From Scolanthus callimorphus (lineage: Eukaryota > Cnidaria > Anthozoa > Actiniaria > Edwardsiidae), in assembly GCA_033964015.1 (NCBI GenBank), contig CM066912.1:13489399-13553398 (forward strand): a DNA stretch of 64,000 nucleotides, written 5' to 3'. A model generated the notes under the pieces. It was not told where the DNA came from, did not search any database, and saw nothing but the letters and a program-made list of their open reading frames with translations. Positions 53,896 through 64,000 of the stretch are shown here, one piece after another. Positions within the stretch are counted from its first letter, which is position 1. The number at the start of each line of letters is the position of its first letter. A program made the translations under genes and the position numbers.

Positions 53896-55076
53896 TGTCA
53901 GTACAAAAGTTAGGGAGATCGGAGTTGGTATCACGTGACAATCGGGGCACGCCTTTTTTACTCTCACCCTTGTTTCAGGCTGGTCCAACATTTTTATGAT
54001 AAATGCTCTACGGTACCTCGAGACTGACTGATTGCCTATGTGTAACCGAAGTTTGACTAAATTCTATAAGCCCGATCTGAAGATCTTTTATGAATAACTT
54101 GAGACTGACTGATTGCCTATGTGTAACCGAATTTTGACTAAATTCGAACTGAAGCCCGAACTGAAGATCTTTTAGGATTTATAAATCAGGGCTATAAATT
54201 ATGTAAAATCCAGTGTTTGAATTAACATGGCTGAGTTTGATATTTCATGGTTATAATTATAACGTTTTTATAGCTCATTCTCTTTGTGTATGTTTAAGGA
54301 AGGCCATGCTTTTTATCAGAATTAAATATTTCTTTGCAATTTCGAAAAGGACACAAATGTAAGTATCAACATAATGGCTCCACGCATCAGGTCAATGTGA
54401 AATTCGGGACTATCTTTCACGAAATTTGGACTTAATTAAAATAATTGTAGTTTTTTCACTTCAAATTTTTGGACGACTCCGATTGATCAATGTAAAGTTT
54501 GTCTCCAAAACCTAAGAAAATGATCATACATCGGAGACTAGCCAAGAAAGGACAAGCCCACGTGAGACAAACTTTACATTGACCGATTGGAGTCGTCCAA
54601 AAATATGAAGCGAAAAAAACTACGATTTTTTGAATCAGGCCAAATTTGCGAAAGTAGGCCTGAATTTCGCATTGAGCTGATGCGTGCGGCAAGTTGATAC
54701 TTACATTTCATATTTTTCGCAAAATAATATTTAATTTTAATTAAAAGCATGATCTTCCTTGAACAATTACAAATAGAATGAGCCATAAAAAGCTTCAATT
54801 TATAACCATGAGCAAACTCTGAAATTATTTATTCACTACACTGAATTTTACATAAATTATAGCCATGATTTATAAATCCTAGAATATCTTCAGATCGGAC
54901 TTGTAGAATTTGATCAAACTCCAGTTACACTGAGGCAATCTCTCAATCTCAAGGTTCCGTAGAGCATTTATCCAAAAAATGTCGGTACAGCCTGAAACTA
55001 GGGTGAGAGTAAAAAATAGGCGTGACCTGATTGTCACGTGATACTTACTCCAATCTCCCCAACTTTTGTACTGACA
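53896..55076. mobile_element. 1.18-kb fold-back element with ~500-600-bp arms
   Basis: TGTCAGTACAAAAGTTAGGG at the left and, complemented, TGTCAGTACAAAAGTTGGGG at the right. The arms run inward to a centre near 54535, with pairs such as TTTGGACGACTCCGATTGAT / ACCGATTGGAGTCGTCCAAA. The left arm carries an extra direct duplication (ACTGACTGATTGCCTATGTG at 54027 and 54105). No coding content. Target duplication unresolved. Confidence 0.85.
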
Positions 55077-55084
55077 TATATTTC

Positions 55085-55692
55085 TATTGGCAGTATGTGT
55101 GAAAGGGAAAATGAGGGACAACTCGCACCACAGCCTTGCTTCCCCGCTGACGTGCCTGTGGTTGCAGGCACCGGTGCACAGTCCGACCTCTGGTCCCTGT
55201 CGAACTTCCTAACCTGTGGTTTCTCCCATGATGACCTACCCATCCAGATGAGCCTGTCAGCAGCTAACTGTTCCCCTATCTCGATCGAAGGCTGGGGCGT
55301 TCTTCGCTAAGCTCACTACAAAGTCAAACCAGGGTGATGTATCCTCATGCCAGTCTATGGTCTAGGTAAGCAGCTCGGTCCAATACATGTATTTGCCATA
55401 CGAATCGTTACTCAACCTCGGCCTCCTCGCAAGTGGATTCCCATCCACCCATCACATAGCCAACCCAGATAACAACCACGCCGACGAGCCACCGCCCATC
55501 AACACCACGCGATCAATTAACAAGGGCTGCAGGGCAGCGAATCTGCAGCACAACCCTACGTGCAACTGTCCCCAGCGTCAAGCTCCACCACAACGACCTT
55601 CGCAGCTACTACCATTCCCCTGTACACCAAAAAACAACGAGCGGATGAAAGCATGGCTGCTCGCACAATTATCAACACCAACAACAAAATGA
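55085..55692 (+). pseudogene. Ty3/gypsy retrotransposon pol fragment (aspartic protease to RT linker), broken
   Basis: The first part (to TAA 55308-55310) reads ADVPVVAGTGAQSDLWSL and SLSAANCSPISIEGW. This matches the cnidarian gypsy-type aspartic protease, in which the catalytic motif is D-T-G-A-Q-S; here it reads GTGAQS, so the catalytic aspartate appears lost. In another frame the match continues (FAKLTTKSNQGDVSSC, a stop, then MYLPYESLLNLGLL) to a C-N-C-P-Q-R cluster and MKAWLL. It then decays into CAA-rich simple sequence. At least one frameshift and one stop. No LTRs seen. Old and dead. Confidence 0.7.
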
Positions 55693-55815
55693 CAATGACA
55701 ACAACCAGCAACAAAAAATGGCATTTAGCAACAGCATATGCAACGACAGCAACAACAGACAACTGCACACAAACAATGACAGTAACAGCAACAACAACCA
55801 CAACTATGAAATTAA
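55650..55815 (+). repeat. CAA/ACA-rich low-complexity tract
   Basis: Imperfect CAACA-type repeats. The threonine/asparagine-rich frames seen here on both strands are artefacts of the composition. Confidence 0.8.
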
Positions 55816-56189
55816 CAACAGCAACGTCAATATGCCTGTAGAGGAGACAACTATCTACCTTTTCTGTGCACTCTTGATTTTAAGTGATCTTTAAGGCTTT
55901 TATCATCAATAAAGTACCTCCTGTAAAAGAGTGGATAAAGCTGTTTAGACAATACTTGTCTGGTTATAAAATCTGCTGGCTTAAGTTTCTCTCATCCCCA
56001 AATCTGCTATCCAGTATGCTCAATTAAAGTTGGTTGAAGCTTGAGCATCATCCTAATGACATATCATCTGCACCATCAATTAAAATGGGCAATTCGAGAA
56101 AATATACTTTGTATGATTGCACCCCACCAGGGGTGGCACTAGTGTTTTTGACCCCACTAGTAAAACTTATCAGAAGTCCACTTCATTCT

Positions 56190-56492
56190 TACTGCGATTT
56201 TCATAATTCTGCGAACTCTCGCTAACGTTTTCCAACCGTCAAACCGCCTTCTGGCTTCCGTCAATCAAACTCCCGAGTCTTTCGTCGTTACTCTTTGTGC
56301 TTTTGATTGGCCAGCACGTAACCATTGCTGTCGCGACAGGAAGCCATTTAAGCAATGCTTAGGCACCGGCCAATCAAAAAGCAGAAAAGAGTAACAACGA
56401 ACACCTCGCGAGTTTGATTGACGGAAGCCAGAACGCGGTTTTACGGTTGGAAATCAATAGCGAGAGTTCGCAGAATTATGAAAACCGCAGTA
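56190..56492. mobile_element. MITE, TACTGC-ended, uninterrupted copy
   Basis: TACTGCGATTTTCATAATTC at the left and its near-complement at the right, continuing into GCGAACTCTCGCTA and AACCGCCTTCTGGCTTCCGT. TA at the borders. Serves as the empty-site reference for the insertion in 9982-10389. Confidence 0.85.
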
Positions 56493-57451
56493 ATGCGCAC
56501 CTGTCTTCTAAACATTGCGCAACCAAAAGTTTTGTCATTGTAGTGGGGTTCCTGTGCAAATCACGTCTGCTGATGCCACATAAATGAAACACATGACTTT
56601 TTTTGTATACAAAATACAGTCATGTTGTATTACCCTCAGATTCGCTTGCCTATTTTCTGACTACCTTCTGAAGGGCCCTGTAGTACTTACGCGCACTGGA
56701 GGCAATAAAATTGCCCACACCCTGGTAAATCGCTATCCGTTTCCTGTGATACAAGTTTGGCGGCTTTCGCTGGCCTCAAATCTTCGTGAATTGATCCAGA
56801 TCTTTTGTACGCTTTCTTGTTCGATATTTCTTCTTTAAATGCTTGTCATTGCTGTGCACTCTTTTCCTACGTAATCTTCCCATAATAAAACACCAAAGAG
56901 TTCCTTTTCTGTAAAGTAAAACGAGTGCGAATTCTCCTAAAAGATGTAGGATGTTGTCGATTCGTCGATTTCTAAAACGTTTTCCCTGCACGTGAGTGAT
57001 GCTTGCGGGCTCAATGTAGCAATATTTATGATCGAGGGAGGGGAGGGCAAAGTTCAATAAACACTCAACATTTAGGATTATTAATTCCTATAAGATAAAC
57101 TCAGGTATATCGAGAATTCCCTTTTCTTTCTTTTTGTCAGATTTTCCATTTTGTCCTTCCAATTGCTGGTACTATAACATTTTTTGTTACTCAAAGGTCT
57201 GTCAAAATTCCCCTGCCCCACCCGGATGGAAAGCTCTTGTTACCGTGATTGATCTGATTTGTTGCCAAATTTTTCAAGTCATCATTTTGTGCTCGACAGT
57301 TGTGAGTTTCGCGGGTAAAACTAGTACTCGAAAACCCTTCAGTTTCTTCGTAATGTCCTTCAAAACAGCCCAAGCACGATGAAACTCATGGAGCTGAATT
57401 CCTTCTAGAACAAATAATCGAAGCAGTCCAAAGATCCTCGGAAATTCCAAT
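56493..57451. other. region upstream of ARHGAP1-like gene
   Basis: Contains small frames on both strands without recognised domains. The last 100-300 bp should hold the promoter and 5' untranslated region of the plus-strand gene at 57452, but no TATA word or defined start site is apparent. Confidence 0.35.
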
Positions 57452-57964
57452 ATGGCGGAAAACTTGGTCGATTTGACGAGTAGTACGACAACTACTCCTC
57501 AAGAAAAACAAAACTCTGTGACTTCGAATGAGCAGTTATTAAACGTGGAAGTGAGCATGCCTGCAAGGCATTCAAGTCCCGGGGAGTCCACAGACACTGA
57601 AAAACGACATGGAGTTGTAGATTTCAAAGGTTTTGCAAACTTGCAAGAATTTGATCCAATTTCCAGTTCTCATTCAGAGGAAACGCTGTCTGCGAATTCT
57701 TTAGTCGCTGAAAGAGCTGAGAACTCAAGGTTAGGAGTTTTCAATGAACGTAGTTTAGCACGAAATAGTGCACCTGGGAACTTATCAACCGAACAAAACT
57801 CAACAGTCGAGCTACAAGATCGATAACGGTTCTGATACTCTCGCATCTGAGTTCGCTGCCAGTGGTAGTTTTGTTTATATGAGAAATGATTCTTCGGGTT
57901 TTGCTGGAGGTGCGTTTGAGTATAAACAGATTCGATGCTGACTTAGAGAAAACGGCGAAAAAAG
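57452..57964 (+). CDS. ARHGAP1: ARHGAP1-like Rho GTPase-activating protein, exon 1 (N-terminal, contains frame breaks)
   Basis: ATG at 57452 in context CAATATGGCG. The frame MAENLVDLTSSTTTTPQEKQ continues as a disordered, serine-rich, acidic N-terminus to TAA at 57824. Protein-like sequence then continues one frame over (DNGSDTLASEFAASGSFVYM) to 57941, and again one frame over (RFDADLEKTAKK) to a donor AAG|GTATGA at 57964/57965. This last frame joins in phase 1 to exon 2, giving KKELEQLEKEKEKN. So the exon appears real, but the window carries two one-base shifts. The gene is assigned from exons 2-3: ARHGAP1 (p50RhoGAP) has a Sec14/BCH (CRAL-TRIO) domain and a RhoGAP domain that stimulates GTP hydrolysis by Cdc42/Rho at membranes. 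Those domains lie mostly beyond the right edge. Confidence 0.65.
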
Positions 57965-58383
57965 GTATGATATTTTGGGTAGAATATCATATTTATGCGG
58001 CATAATCTATCGCTATCTTTGTTGGTTTAAGTTAAACTGTTTTAGCAATTGACGTTTTCTCTGCAACATAAGCTTATTTCAAAGTTAAAATCTGTTTAAT
58101 CCAGTAAAGCAAATAGCTTGTACTTGACGCAAAATATTCAAGGAATTTAAGTTTCCAAATTGGATGATCATTTTGTCATTTCCTTAGTTATAAACGAGAA
58201 GTATTGTTTTAATTGATTACTTTTTATTACTCAATTCAACCATTAAACCGTACTTGACCAGACAGAGTTACTTAACAAAACACATTGCTTTTAGGCTAGA
58301 GTGCACAATACCCCCTCATGCACATATAGCCATACCCTTAAATCAATGCTTCAACACGCTGGAGATAATTAACTAATTCATTA

Positions 58384-58981
58384 TGCACTAGTCAATTGAA
58401 ACCCCAGCCCCCCGACCCCCGGGACATAGCGGGGAATGTAACATTTGTGCAGTGTTACATTTTGTACTTTTTCCCGCCCCCAGGGAAATTTTGCTGTTAC
58501 AATCCCCTCCCTATTGCCCGGTGTATGGTACATTTTTGTAGTGTTCCTACCTCAAGATGATCGGCGCCTGTGCGGCTCACACCACAACATTCAACACATC
58601 CTCCAAGAGTGCAAAATCCCACCGAATGGGCTAGCGACACCTCTACCACTCTCAATGATAGAGATATCCCAAGTTTGATGGGTAACAGGAACGATGACGA
58701 ATAAAAATTTGATACATGGATCGTCGAAAATTTCGAAAGCTGTCGCAAATTTTCCATATTGGCTGCGATGCTAGCATAATTGCTTGCATACATTTGCAGC
58801 GCATGTAATTACAAGAGCGTTACAAGCCCGCTAAAAATCCCCGCCAATTGGCAAATAGTTACTGTCCCCATTCCCCCGGAGAAATCTGGCAGTACAAAAG
58901 CGTAATTCCACGGCCATATCCCCGTTAATCCCACGCTATGTCCCGGGGTTCGGGGTGCCGGGGTTTCAATTGACTAGTGCA
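58384..58981. mobile_element. 598-bp MITE with TTA target duplication (PIF/Harbinger-like)
   Basis: TGCACTAGTCAATTGAAACC at the left and its exact complement at the right. The arms continue into CCCGGGACATAGCG. TTA flanks both sides (58381-58383 and 58982-58984). A 3-bp TTA duplication is typical of PIF/Harbinger. The interior is non-coding. It lies in intron 1. Confidence 0.85.
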
Positions 58982-59251
58982 TTATACACAATAGCATAGC
59001 CTTGTTCTACAGTGCGCTTGAGAGGACTAAGTAAACAGTTGATGTATTAACACATTGACAAGTTTGCATATTCTTGGTGTTCACCTCCGGAGACAATTGT
59101 TTTTTTAGCGAGTTATTTAAAGCAAAAAGCCGATATTCTGAAAGAGACCTATTATCTTCAATAGATTTACCAAGTTTTAGACTGGTATTTTATATTGCAA
59201 GTGAGATATGAGCGAACAAATGTGCAAAATGTTTACAGTAAAATGTATGGC

Positions 59252-59293
59252 GCCGCCATGTTGGAGCCCTCGGAAGGACTCCAACATGGCGGC
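59252..59293. repeat. perfect 15-bp-arm hairpin
   Basis: GCCGCCATGTTGGAG and its complement around CCCTCGGAAGGA. The word CCGCCATGTTGGAGCCC also occurs at about 51341. Confidence 0.8.
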
Positions 59294-59768
59294 CAGATTA
59301 CCAAATGTGCTGCAAGGCCACAATATGAGCTAGCAATGTCCAAAATATGATTAATTTGCATTTACTTAGCATGTTTGCTTTCACCGAATGCTCGAAACGG
59401 GAGAATTACCTGAAATATGGTGCGAAATCAAAGAAGCGTGACTAGTTTTGCATGACAGAAATTACAGCACCAATATCCCAGAGCTAAAAACGGGAATCCG
59501 ATGAAATTTGGTGTGAAGACTCCTATTGGAGAACTGTCAGTAACAGGTCTGAAAAGCACAGTTTTACAGAGGCCATAGTTTCAAAGTTAGGATTTTGATG
59601 GCGTCATCTGAACACCAAGAATTGAACGAGTTGACACATTGACAAGTTGCCATTAGTTGACACGTTTTTGTGAAGGTATAGCTATACACAAGGGGGTATT
59701 CTTCAGTCGCTCCTACTTTTATACTGAATTGATATCCCTCCAGGGGCGGATCCATGATTTTTTCAGAG

Positions 59769-60182
59769 CAGGGCTGCAAATTGCGCCCATGGGGGTTGCT
59801 TTTGCGACAAAGTATTTCCCTTTTGCGACTAAACTTTGTCAGTCAGTCGAAGTTTACTTAACTCAACAGTGCAATAAACAAAGTGTTTATTTTCGAGTTT
59901 CTTGCCTTTGTATTCATTGCTTGTGTCCTTCAAGCATAACATCAAACAGGGAATCTCAGATTGTGTTTAGGAGCGATAGACGCCATTACAGCAGTTTCCT
60001 AATAAGCAGTAGCGCAGGTGCATTATTTGTGCGAAGCCGCTGGTCATGGGCTAACTAAACTCATATATATTGCGGCCGCAAATTCAATTTTTGCAACTAA
60101 CACTTTAGAAAATGTGATTAGAATTTTGAAAACTACCTAGTCGCAAATTTTCAACTGGATTGTTTTTTAATTTGCAGCCCTG
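59769..60182. mobile_element. MITE with CAGGGCTGCAAATT ends
   Basis: CAGGGCTGCAAATT and its exact complement. CAGAG is duplicated at 59764-59768 and 60183-60187. The CAGGG start is hAT-like, but hAT elements make 8-bp duplications, so the class is open. It is inserted in a sequence that itself begins CAGGGGCGGATCCATG (59741), a hAT-like terminus, and resumes with a long G run at 60188. Confidence 0.65.
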
Positions 60183-60591
60183 CAGAGGGGGGGGGGGGGG
60201 GGGGTCATGTGCACGCTCACTCCTGGGATATGTACACATCGTATACGGCTCTCTAAATAAACACTGTCTGTCTGTCTGGATATCAAAATTTGAACACATA
60301 TAAAATTCCATATCCTAGCTCAACCATGCATCTAATTCTCTATTTATCACTGACCATGTTCCATTCAGTAATCATTCTAGTGTTTAACTGTATGTAATAA
60401 ACCCTATTCAGACTGGGGGGAGGGGGGCTATGAATGGTGAAACTTCGTGACTTTTCCTAAAATTTATCTGGGGACATTTTCGTGTCAATGACATGCCAGT
60501 GTTAACGGCCCAGTTTCCATGGCAACCAATTTTTGACATCCATGTTTTGCAAAAGTTGAAAAAACGTGAATTTTTCATATTTCAAGCTTAA

Positions 60592-61269
60592 GGTCTCGTG
60601 AAAGGTAAAAATGTAAAACTTGATAAAATGGCTTTTTCCCAAAATTCATTTGATACAATCCTCAAGTATATTTCTAAAACCTCAAATGATGCGTCAACTG
60701 TTTTCCTAGGCTTCCATTGCCCATTCTTTTGTATTGCCTGCCACTCATTTTCTGTAAATTAATTAACTTTACACGCTTTTTCTAGAACTCTAATTTTAGG
60801 TCAGATTTTCACCTTCGCGAAGCTCCTGACCCCACACGATTTAAGATATCGGCCTCAATTTTTTTTGTGTCGTTAGAAAATGATCACAACTAAAAAACCG
60901 TCTGAGGGAATTTTTATTTTTTTTCTTTAAAAAGATTTTATGATAAATTTTGCGGCCACAAACTGTAAAAAGTGTGACTTTCAACTTTGCGACCTAATAT
61001 TTTCGTAAATATGCAAAATATCGAAAATTGCTATCACAGTTTTGCAGTTCATTTCTACAAGATTAAAATCCGACAAAGTGTGAAAACAGTTTTACTTCGG
61101 AGTCTAAAAAATACAAGAAAAATGTAAACTTCGATAAACTAAAACAACTTCATGAGATAGAGCAATATTTTAGCTTTAAAATGATATATACTGATTATCA
61201 TTTAATAGCATAAATTGCGACGTGACAAGACTTTTTTACGAAGACACCCCTCACGGGTTTACAGAGACC
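60592..61269. mobile_element. TTAA-target element, GGTCTC ends (copy 2, uninterrupted)
   Basis: TTAA at 60588-60591 and 61270-61273 around a 678-bp body beginning GGTCTCGTGAAAGG and ending AGAGACC. Copy 1 of the CCCTATTCAG family shows a single TTAA at the equivalent site (AGCTTAATGTTGG, complemented). Collinear with 21204-24240 minus its internal 2.3-kb element. Confidence 0.85.
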
Positions 61270-61547
61270 TTAACGTTGGCACATTGCGATATTTATGACT
61301 ATCAGAGCTTGTACTCATTAGTAATTTATGTACAGGCTAATTATTTTTGACACAAAATCTTTGGGGGGTAGGGGTAGGGTGATTTTGTTCATCTTAACGT
61401 AATATGGTCCAAAACTAGCTCTGGAATTCACAAATGTCCTTTTTAATATAATGTTTGAATGTCACACACTTCTTTTCATTGAGTGTTATCTGAAGAGTCA
61501 AATCAAAATTAATGAAATCTAAGATGGCGGATCCAAGATGGCAGCCT

Positions 61548-62243
61548 GGGGGGGGGGGGGGGGGGTACTTGGCTTGATATAGGGTGGATATGTGCCGCTG
61601 GAAATTTCAAATGCGGACCCCGTTCTAAAACAAGTTTTTGAAGAAAAGCTACCCCGTTCAATTTTTTTGCACCCAAAATGAGACCCCGTTGTAAAGAGAA
61701 ATTAATGATACCTGTAAATCAAAATTTTTGTTGTTTACATGTTACGGTTTTACAGCCGATTGCGTTTGAGCGTTTTACCCAAACAGTTCGCACGTTACGT
61801 TTGAACGTTTGAAAGTTGCGTTGTGAGACAAAAAGTCAGACGTTTCCAAGGGTAACCGCCATGTGTATTTTTCACTGACCAATCAGAGAGGACAGAACTC
61901 TTTGGTTCGCCATAGAAACGTCTCGTTTCATCCTAGAAACACAACTTTTAAACGTTCAAACATAACGTGCGAACTGTTAGGGTAAAACGCTCAAACGCAA
62001 TCAGCTGTATTTGTAATAGAATGTTAACGCTTGTTGAATTCTTTACATTTACTAAAACAATATGTGACCGCCGGGTCGCTTCCCTTGAAGATTTTACTGG
62101 GTGGTCTTCATTATCATACCCTGTTCTAGAGGACGGTTCCTAAACGATACCCCGTTCTATAGGCTGGAGGAAGAAATCGGGACCCCGTTTGGCGGCAAAT
62201 GGCCGTATAGCTCTTGTAAGGGAGTACCCCCCCCCCCCCCCCA
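61548..62243. mobile_element. GGGTACTTGGC-family element (copy 2, complete), itself interrupted
   Basis: Starts with CCTGG and an 18-base G run then GTACTTGGCTTGATATAGGG. Ends AAGGGAGTACCCCC then a C run and CCAGG. The words GATGGCAG and GATGGCGG flank it, but the host carries tandem GATGGCGG motifs, so the duplication is ambiguous. It contains the 255-bp element at 61753-62007, absent from copy 1 at 25374. Confidence 0.8.
61753..62007. mobile_element. 255-bp MITE with TA target duplication, innermost of the nest
   Basis: CAGCCGATTGCGTTTGAGCG and, complemented, CAGCTGATTGCGTTTGAGCG; the arms continue TTTTACCC. TA at 61751-61752 and 62008-62009. Copy 1 of the host element (25562-25576) preserves an unfilled version of the site. 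Tc1/mariner-type MITE. Confidence 0.85.
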
Positions 62244-63112
62244 GGGATGGCGGATCCAAGATGACGCTTTACTTCGTCTATATGACGTCATTATGTCTTA
62301 ATAGTGTCACAAATTATTATATTTTCACTAGTTTGTTGTTAATGAGTTGGCTTTTAGAGTATTATTTACCAAGTTTTTGAAAGTTCACTAATATTACTTA
62401 AAATTGATAAAAAATAAAGAATGACGTCACATTTTGCTCCCACGTGACAAAAATGGGTGTGGTGATTTGTATTAGGCTTATGGTCATTGTGTGTAAGTTT
62501 GATGATCATATAGCTCCAATGGTTCCAGAGATATAGAGGGGGGGGGGGGGGAATTAGCCCCCCTCCCCCCCCCCCCCCCCAGTCACAGATGGTCAAAAAC
62601 GGTTACATATAATTAACCCCCCCCATGTACGTATTGGTTTTAATTTGTCAACTCTTCTGAGATTTTGGATAATCAGCATTGATGATTACTCCCACATCCT
62701 GCCATGTGCTTTTGTCTGTGAAATCACCCCCCCCCCCCAAAAAAAAAAAAATTGCATATGAAATCATGAAAAGTAAAGTCTTGCAACTAAGACAATGCTG
62801 TCTGATTATTTAAAAAATATATATTTTCACACATTGTAGCATTATCTCCCACATTTAATTGAAATATCTTCCGCATTTGATAGAAAGACTATGGTTTTGT
62901 TGAGATATTTAACAAATCAAGGACATTTAGCGGTAAAAAAATATAAAAATATGCACACTATCTCCTGAATCTTAAACGTTGATGGTTTTGCCATATCTGT
63001 ATAACTGTGGCCTATAAAACTTAAAACGAGGCCAGTGCTTCTGTGATCAATTACAATTATGCTTTTGAGATCTTTGTAGCATTGCTCTCCTAATGTGTTT
63101 TGTCATCTGCAG

Positions 63113-63244
63113 AACTTGAACAACTTGAGAAAGAAAAGGAGAAGAACCTTAGTAAACCTGAAGGCAATTCAATATTCTACCCTCAGTTAGAATTGAGTGA
63201 TGATTTCCATGGTATTGCCAGACATAGAATACTTTCTGTCTCAG
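63113..63244 (+). CDS. ARHGAP1: ARHGAP1-like, exon 2
   Basis: Acceptor TCTGCAG before 63113 and donor CAG|GTAGAG at 63244/63245. Both splice phases are 1. Translation: ELEQLEKEKEKNLSKPEGNS, then IFYPQLELSDDFHGIARHRI and LSVSG. The phrase IARHRI..VSG followed in exon 3 by ADKSGR matches the start of the Sec14-like/BCH domain of ARHGAP1 and ARHGAP8. The N-terminal ~20 residues form a charged helix. This exon's in-phase joins on both sides are the best evidence that the gene model is right. Confidence 0.85.
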
Positions 63245-63340
63245 GTAGAGCTAATGATGTTTTTAAAATAACTTTTTATTTCCTCATTGGGCTACAGTAC
63301 CAAGTATGTGCTCACTCTGGGACCTTGAAATTCCATGGGG

Positions 63341-63561
63341 TTCCAAGGGTCGCCCCATGACATGTAATCCGGAATCAACCAAAAAAGAACTTGGAATCCG
63401 GAATCCATGCTTGTGGAATCCGAAATCCAATCGAATACTCGAGTGCAATCTGGAATCCATTTGTTAAAAGGGCATGGAATCTGGAATCCGGAGTCCACAC
63501 GCACACCAGGATCTTGAATCCAGCAACTCATTGGATTGCCTGTCATGGGGCGACAAGGGGG
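63341..63561. mobile_element. 221-bp MITE with TGGAATCCGGAATCCA repeats
   Basis: GGGTCGCCCCATGACATG at the left and, complemented, TTGTCGCCCCATGACAGG at the right. The interior is made of repeated GGAATCCGGAATCCA words. It lies in intron 2 of the ARHGAP1-like gene. Frames across it on both strands are artefacts of the repeat. Confidence 0.8.
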
Positions 63562-63948
63562 ATAAAGAGAAACAGGAAATTCAAGGGGTATCCACAATAC
63601 AGCATGGAAAAACACCCCATCCCCAACTTCCTCTTTCTCACTGGTGGAATTTATAAGTCAACTGTGAGTCAGGGGAAAAGAATATGTGTCCCCCTGTTGA
63701 AGTCCTCCTTCCAGCCACCATACATGTCATGATACCCTAGAATTGGTTTTTAATAAACCCTAGAATTCCAGAGGTTCTAAAACAGGAGCATTTTTTTTTG
63801 TTCCTTCTGTCGTTGAGTCTGCTCTTTATTTTGTCTTTTTATTTGCTCGTTCCTTTGTTTTTTTTTTCTGTTTTTTTTTTGTTTGCAACCGCCTGCTACA
63901 GCACTGTGAGGTTGTGGTAATGTTGTCCATGGTAATATTGTTCTTCAG

Positions 63949-64000
63949 GTGCTGATAAGAGTGGTCGACTGGTGATTGTGTTCTCTGCCTCTAGGATTCC
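63949..64000 (+). CDS. ARHGAP1: ARHGAP1-like, exon 3 (partial, runs off the window)
   Basis: Acceptor TTGTTCTTCAG ends at 63948. In phase 1 with exon 2 it gives GADKSGRLVIVFSASRIP. The pattern G-x-D-x-x-G-R-x-x-x-V-F-S-A-x-R-x-P is diagnostic for the first strands of the Sec14/BCH lipid-binding domain of ARHGAP1-type proteins, and distinguishes it from the BNIP2/caytaxin branch. The rest of this domain and the RhoGAP domain should follow immediately to the right. Confidence 0.88.

Larger units (their letters stand above)
60402..62600. mobile_element. CCCTATTCAG-family TTAA element, copy 4, with nested insertions
   Basis: Begins CCCTATTCAGACTGGG, followed by the family's right-hand part in reverse orientation (GTGAAACTTCGTGACTTTTC). 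It is interrupted at 60592-61269 by a second TTAA element, resumes (CTTGTACTCATTAGTAATTT), and is interrupted again at 61548-62243. It resumes with CTCCCACGTGACAAAAATGG and ends near CCAGTCACAGATGGTCAAAA, without the final TTAACCC end. Lies in intron 1 of the ARHGAP1-like gene. Confidence 0.8.
57965..63112 (+). other. intron 1 of the ARHGAP1-like gene
   Basis: Donor GTATGA at 57965, acceptor CATCTGCAG ending 63112. About 5.1 kb, roughly two thirds of it occupied by identifiable DNA elements (58384-58981, 59769-60182, 60402-62600). A further G/C-run region (62520-62750) follows. No exon was recognised inside. Confidence 0.7.

Noticed and set aside
55556..55841. Threonine/asparagine-rich and valine-rich frames on both strands
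   Set aside because: Products of the CAA-rich low-complexity tract.
63292..63732. 107- and 113-codon frames with GIRNP/IWNP repeats
   Set aside because: They translate the TGGAATCCGGAATCC repeats of an intronic MITE.

Overview
The window is eukaryotic, metazoan genomic DNA. It has AT-rich, gene-poor sequence, exons with GT..AG boundaries, a tRNA-derived SINE, L2/CR1 and other LINE pieces, a Penelope-like fragment, a Ty3/gypsy fragment, a hAT derivative and a very dense population of small inverted-repeat DNA elements. The best-fitting source is a cnidarian, most likely an anthozoan such as a stony coral. That is an inference from the style of the repeats and the LINE and gypsy protein remnants; no database search was possible.

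Layout. 0-8.3 kb: a retroelement tail and several MITEs (TA-target MITEs, a Mutator-like MITE cluster, a 1.3-kb inverted-repeat element), otherwise no genes. 8.3-9.6 kb: a tandem array of about 254-bp units ending in a hairpin. 10-19 kb: a 'TTAACCCTATTCAG' element, then a Russian-doll nest in which a 4-kb CAC-ended element with ~0.8-kb terminal inverted repeats and a 5-bp target duplication sits inside two TTAA-target elements. 20.6-24.5 kb: a second nest of three elements; the innermost carries a fragment of a DEDDh exonuclease between ~840-bp inverted arms. 24.6-32.2 kb: MITEs, a hAT deletion derivative, a SINE, a SAP-like reading frame and an array of 115-bp units. 32.2-39 kb: LINE fragments and a chimeric TTAA element. 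39.4-50 kb is the least repeat-choked stretch. It holds three apparently lineage-specific protein genes (39.4-40.4 kb minus; 45.7-46.8 kb plus; 48.9-49.9 kb minus) and, at 42.76-42.81 kb on the minus strand, a sequence that folds as a complete type I hammerhead self-cleaving ribozyme. 50-57 kb: L2 LINE, fold-back element, gypsy protease remnant, MITEs. 57.45 kb to the right edge: the 5' part of a Rho GTPase-activating protein 1 (ARHGAP1/p50RhoGAP) gene, three exons seen, whose 5.1-kb first intron carries a MITE with TTA target duplication and a four-element nest.

There is no operon-like gene cooperation. The only confidently named host gene is ARHGAP1. Most remaining sequence is the product of repeated insertions, several of which can be ordered in time from target-site duplications and uninterrupted paralogous copies within this same window.
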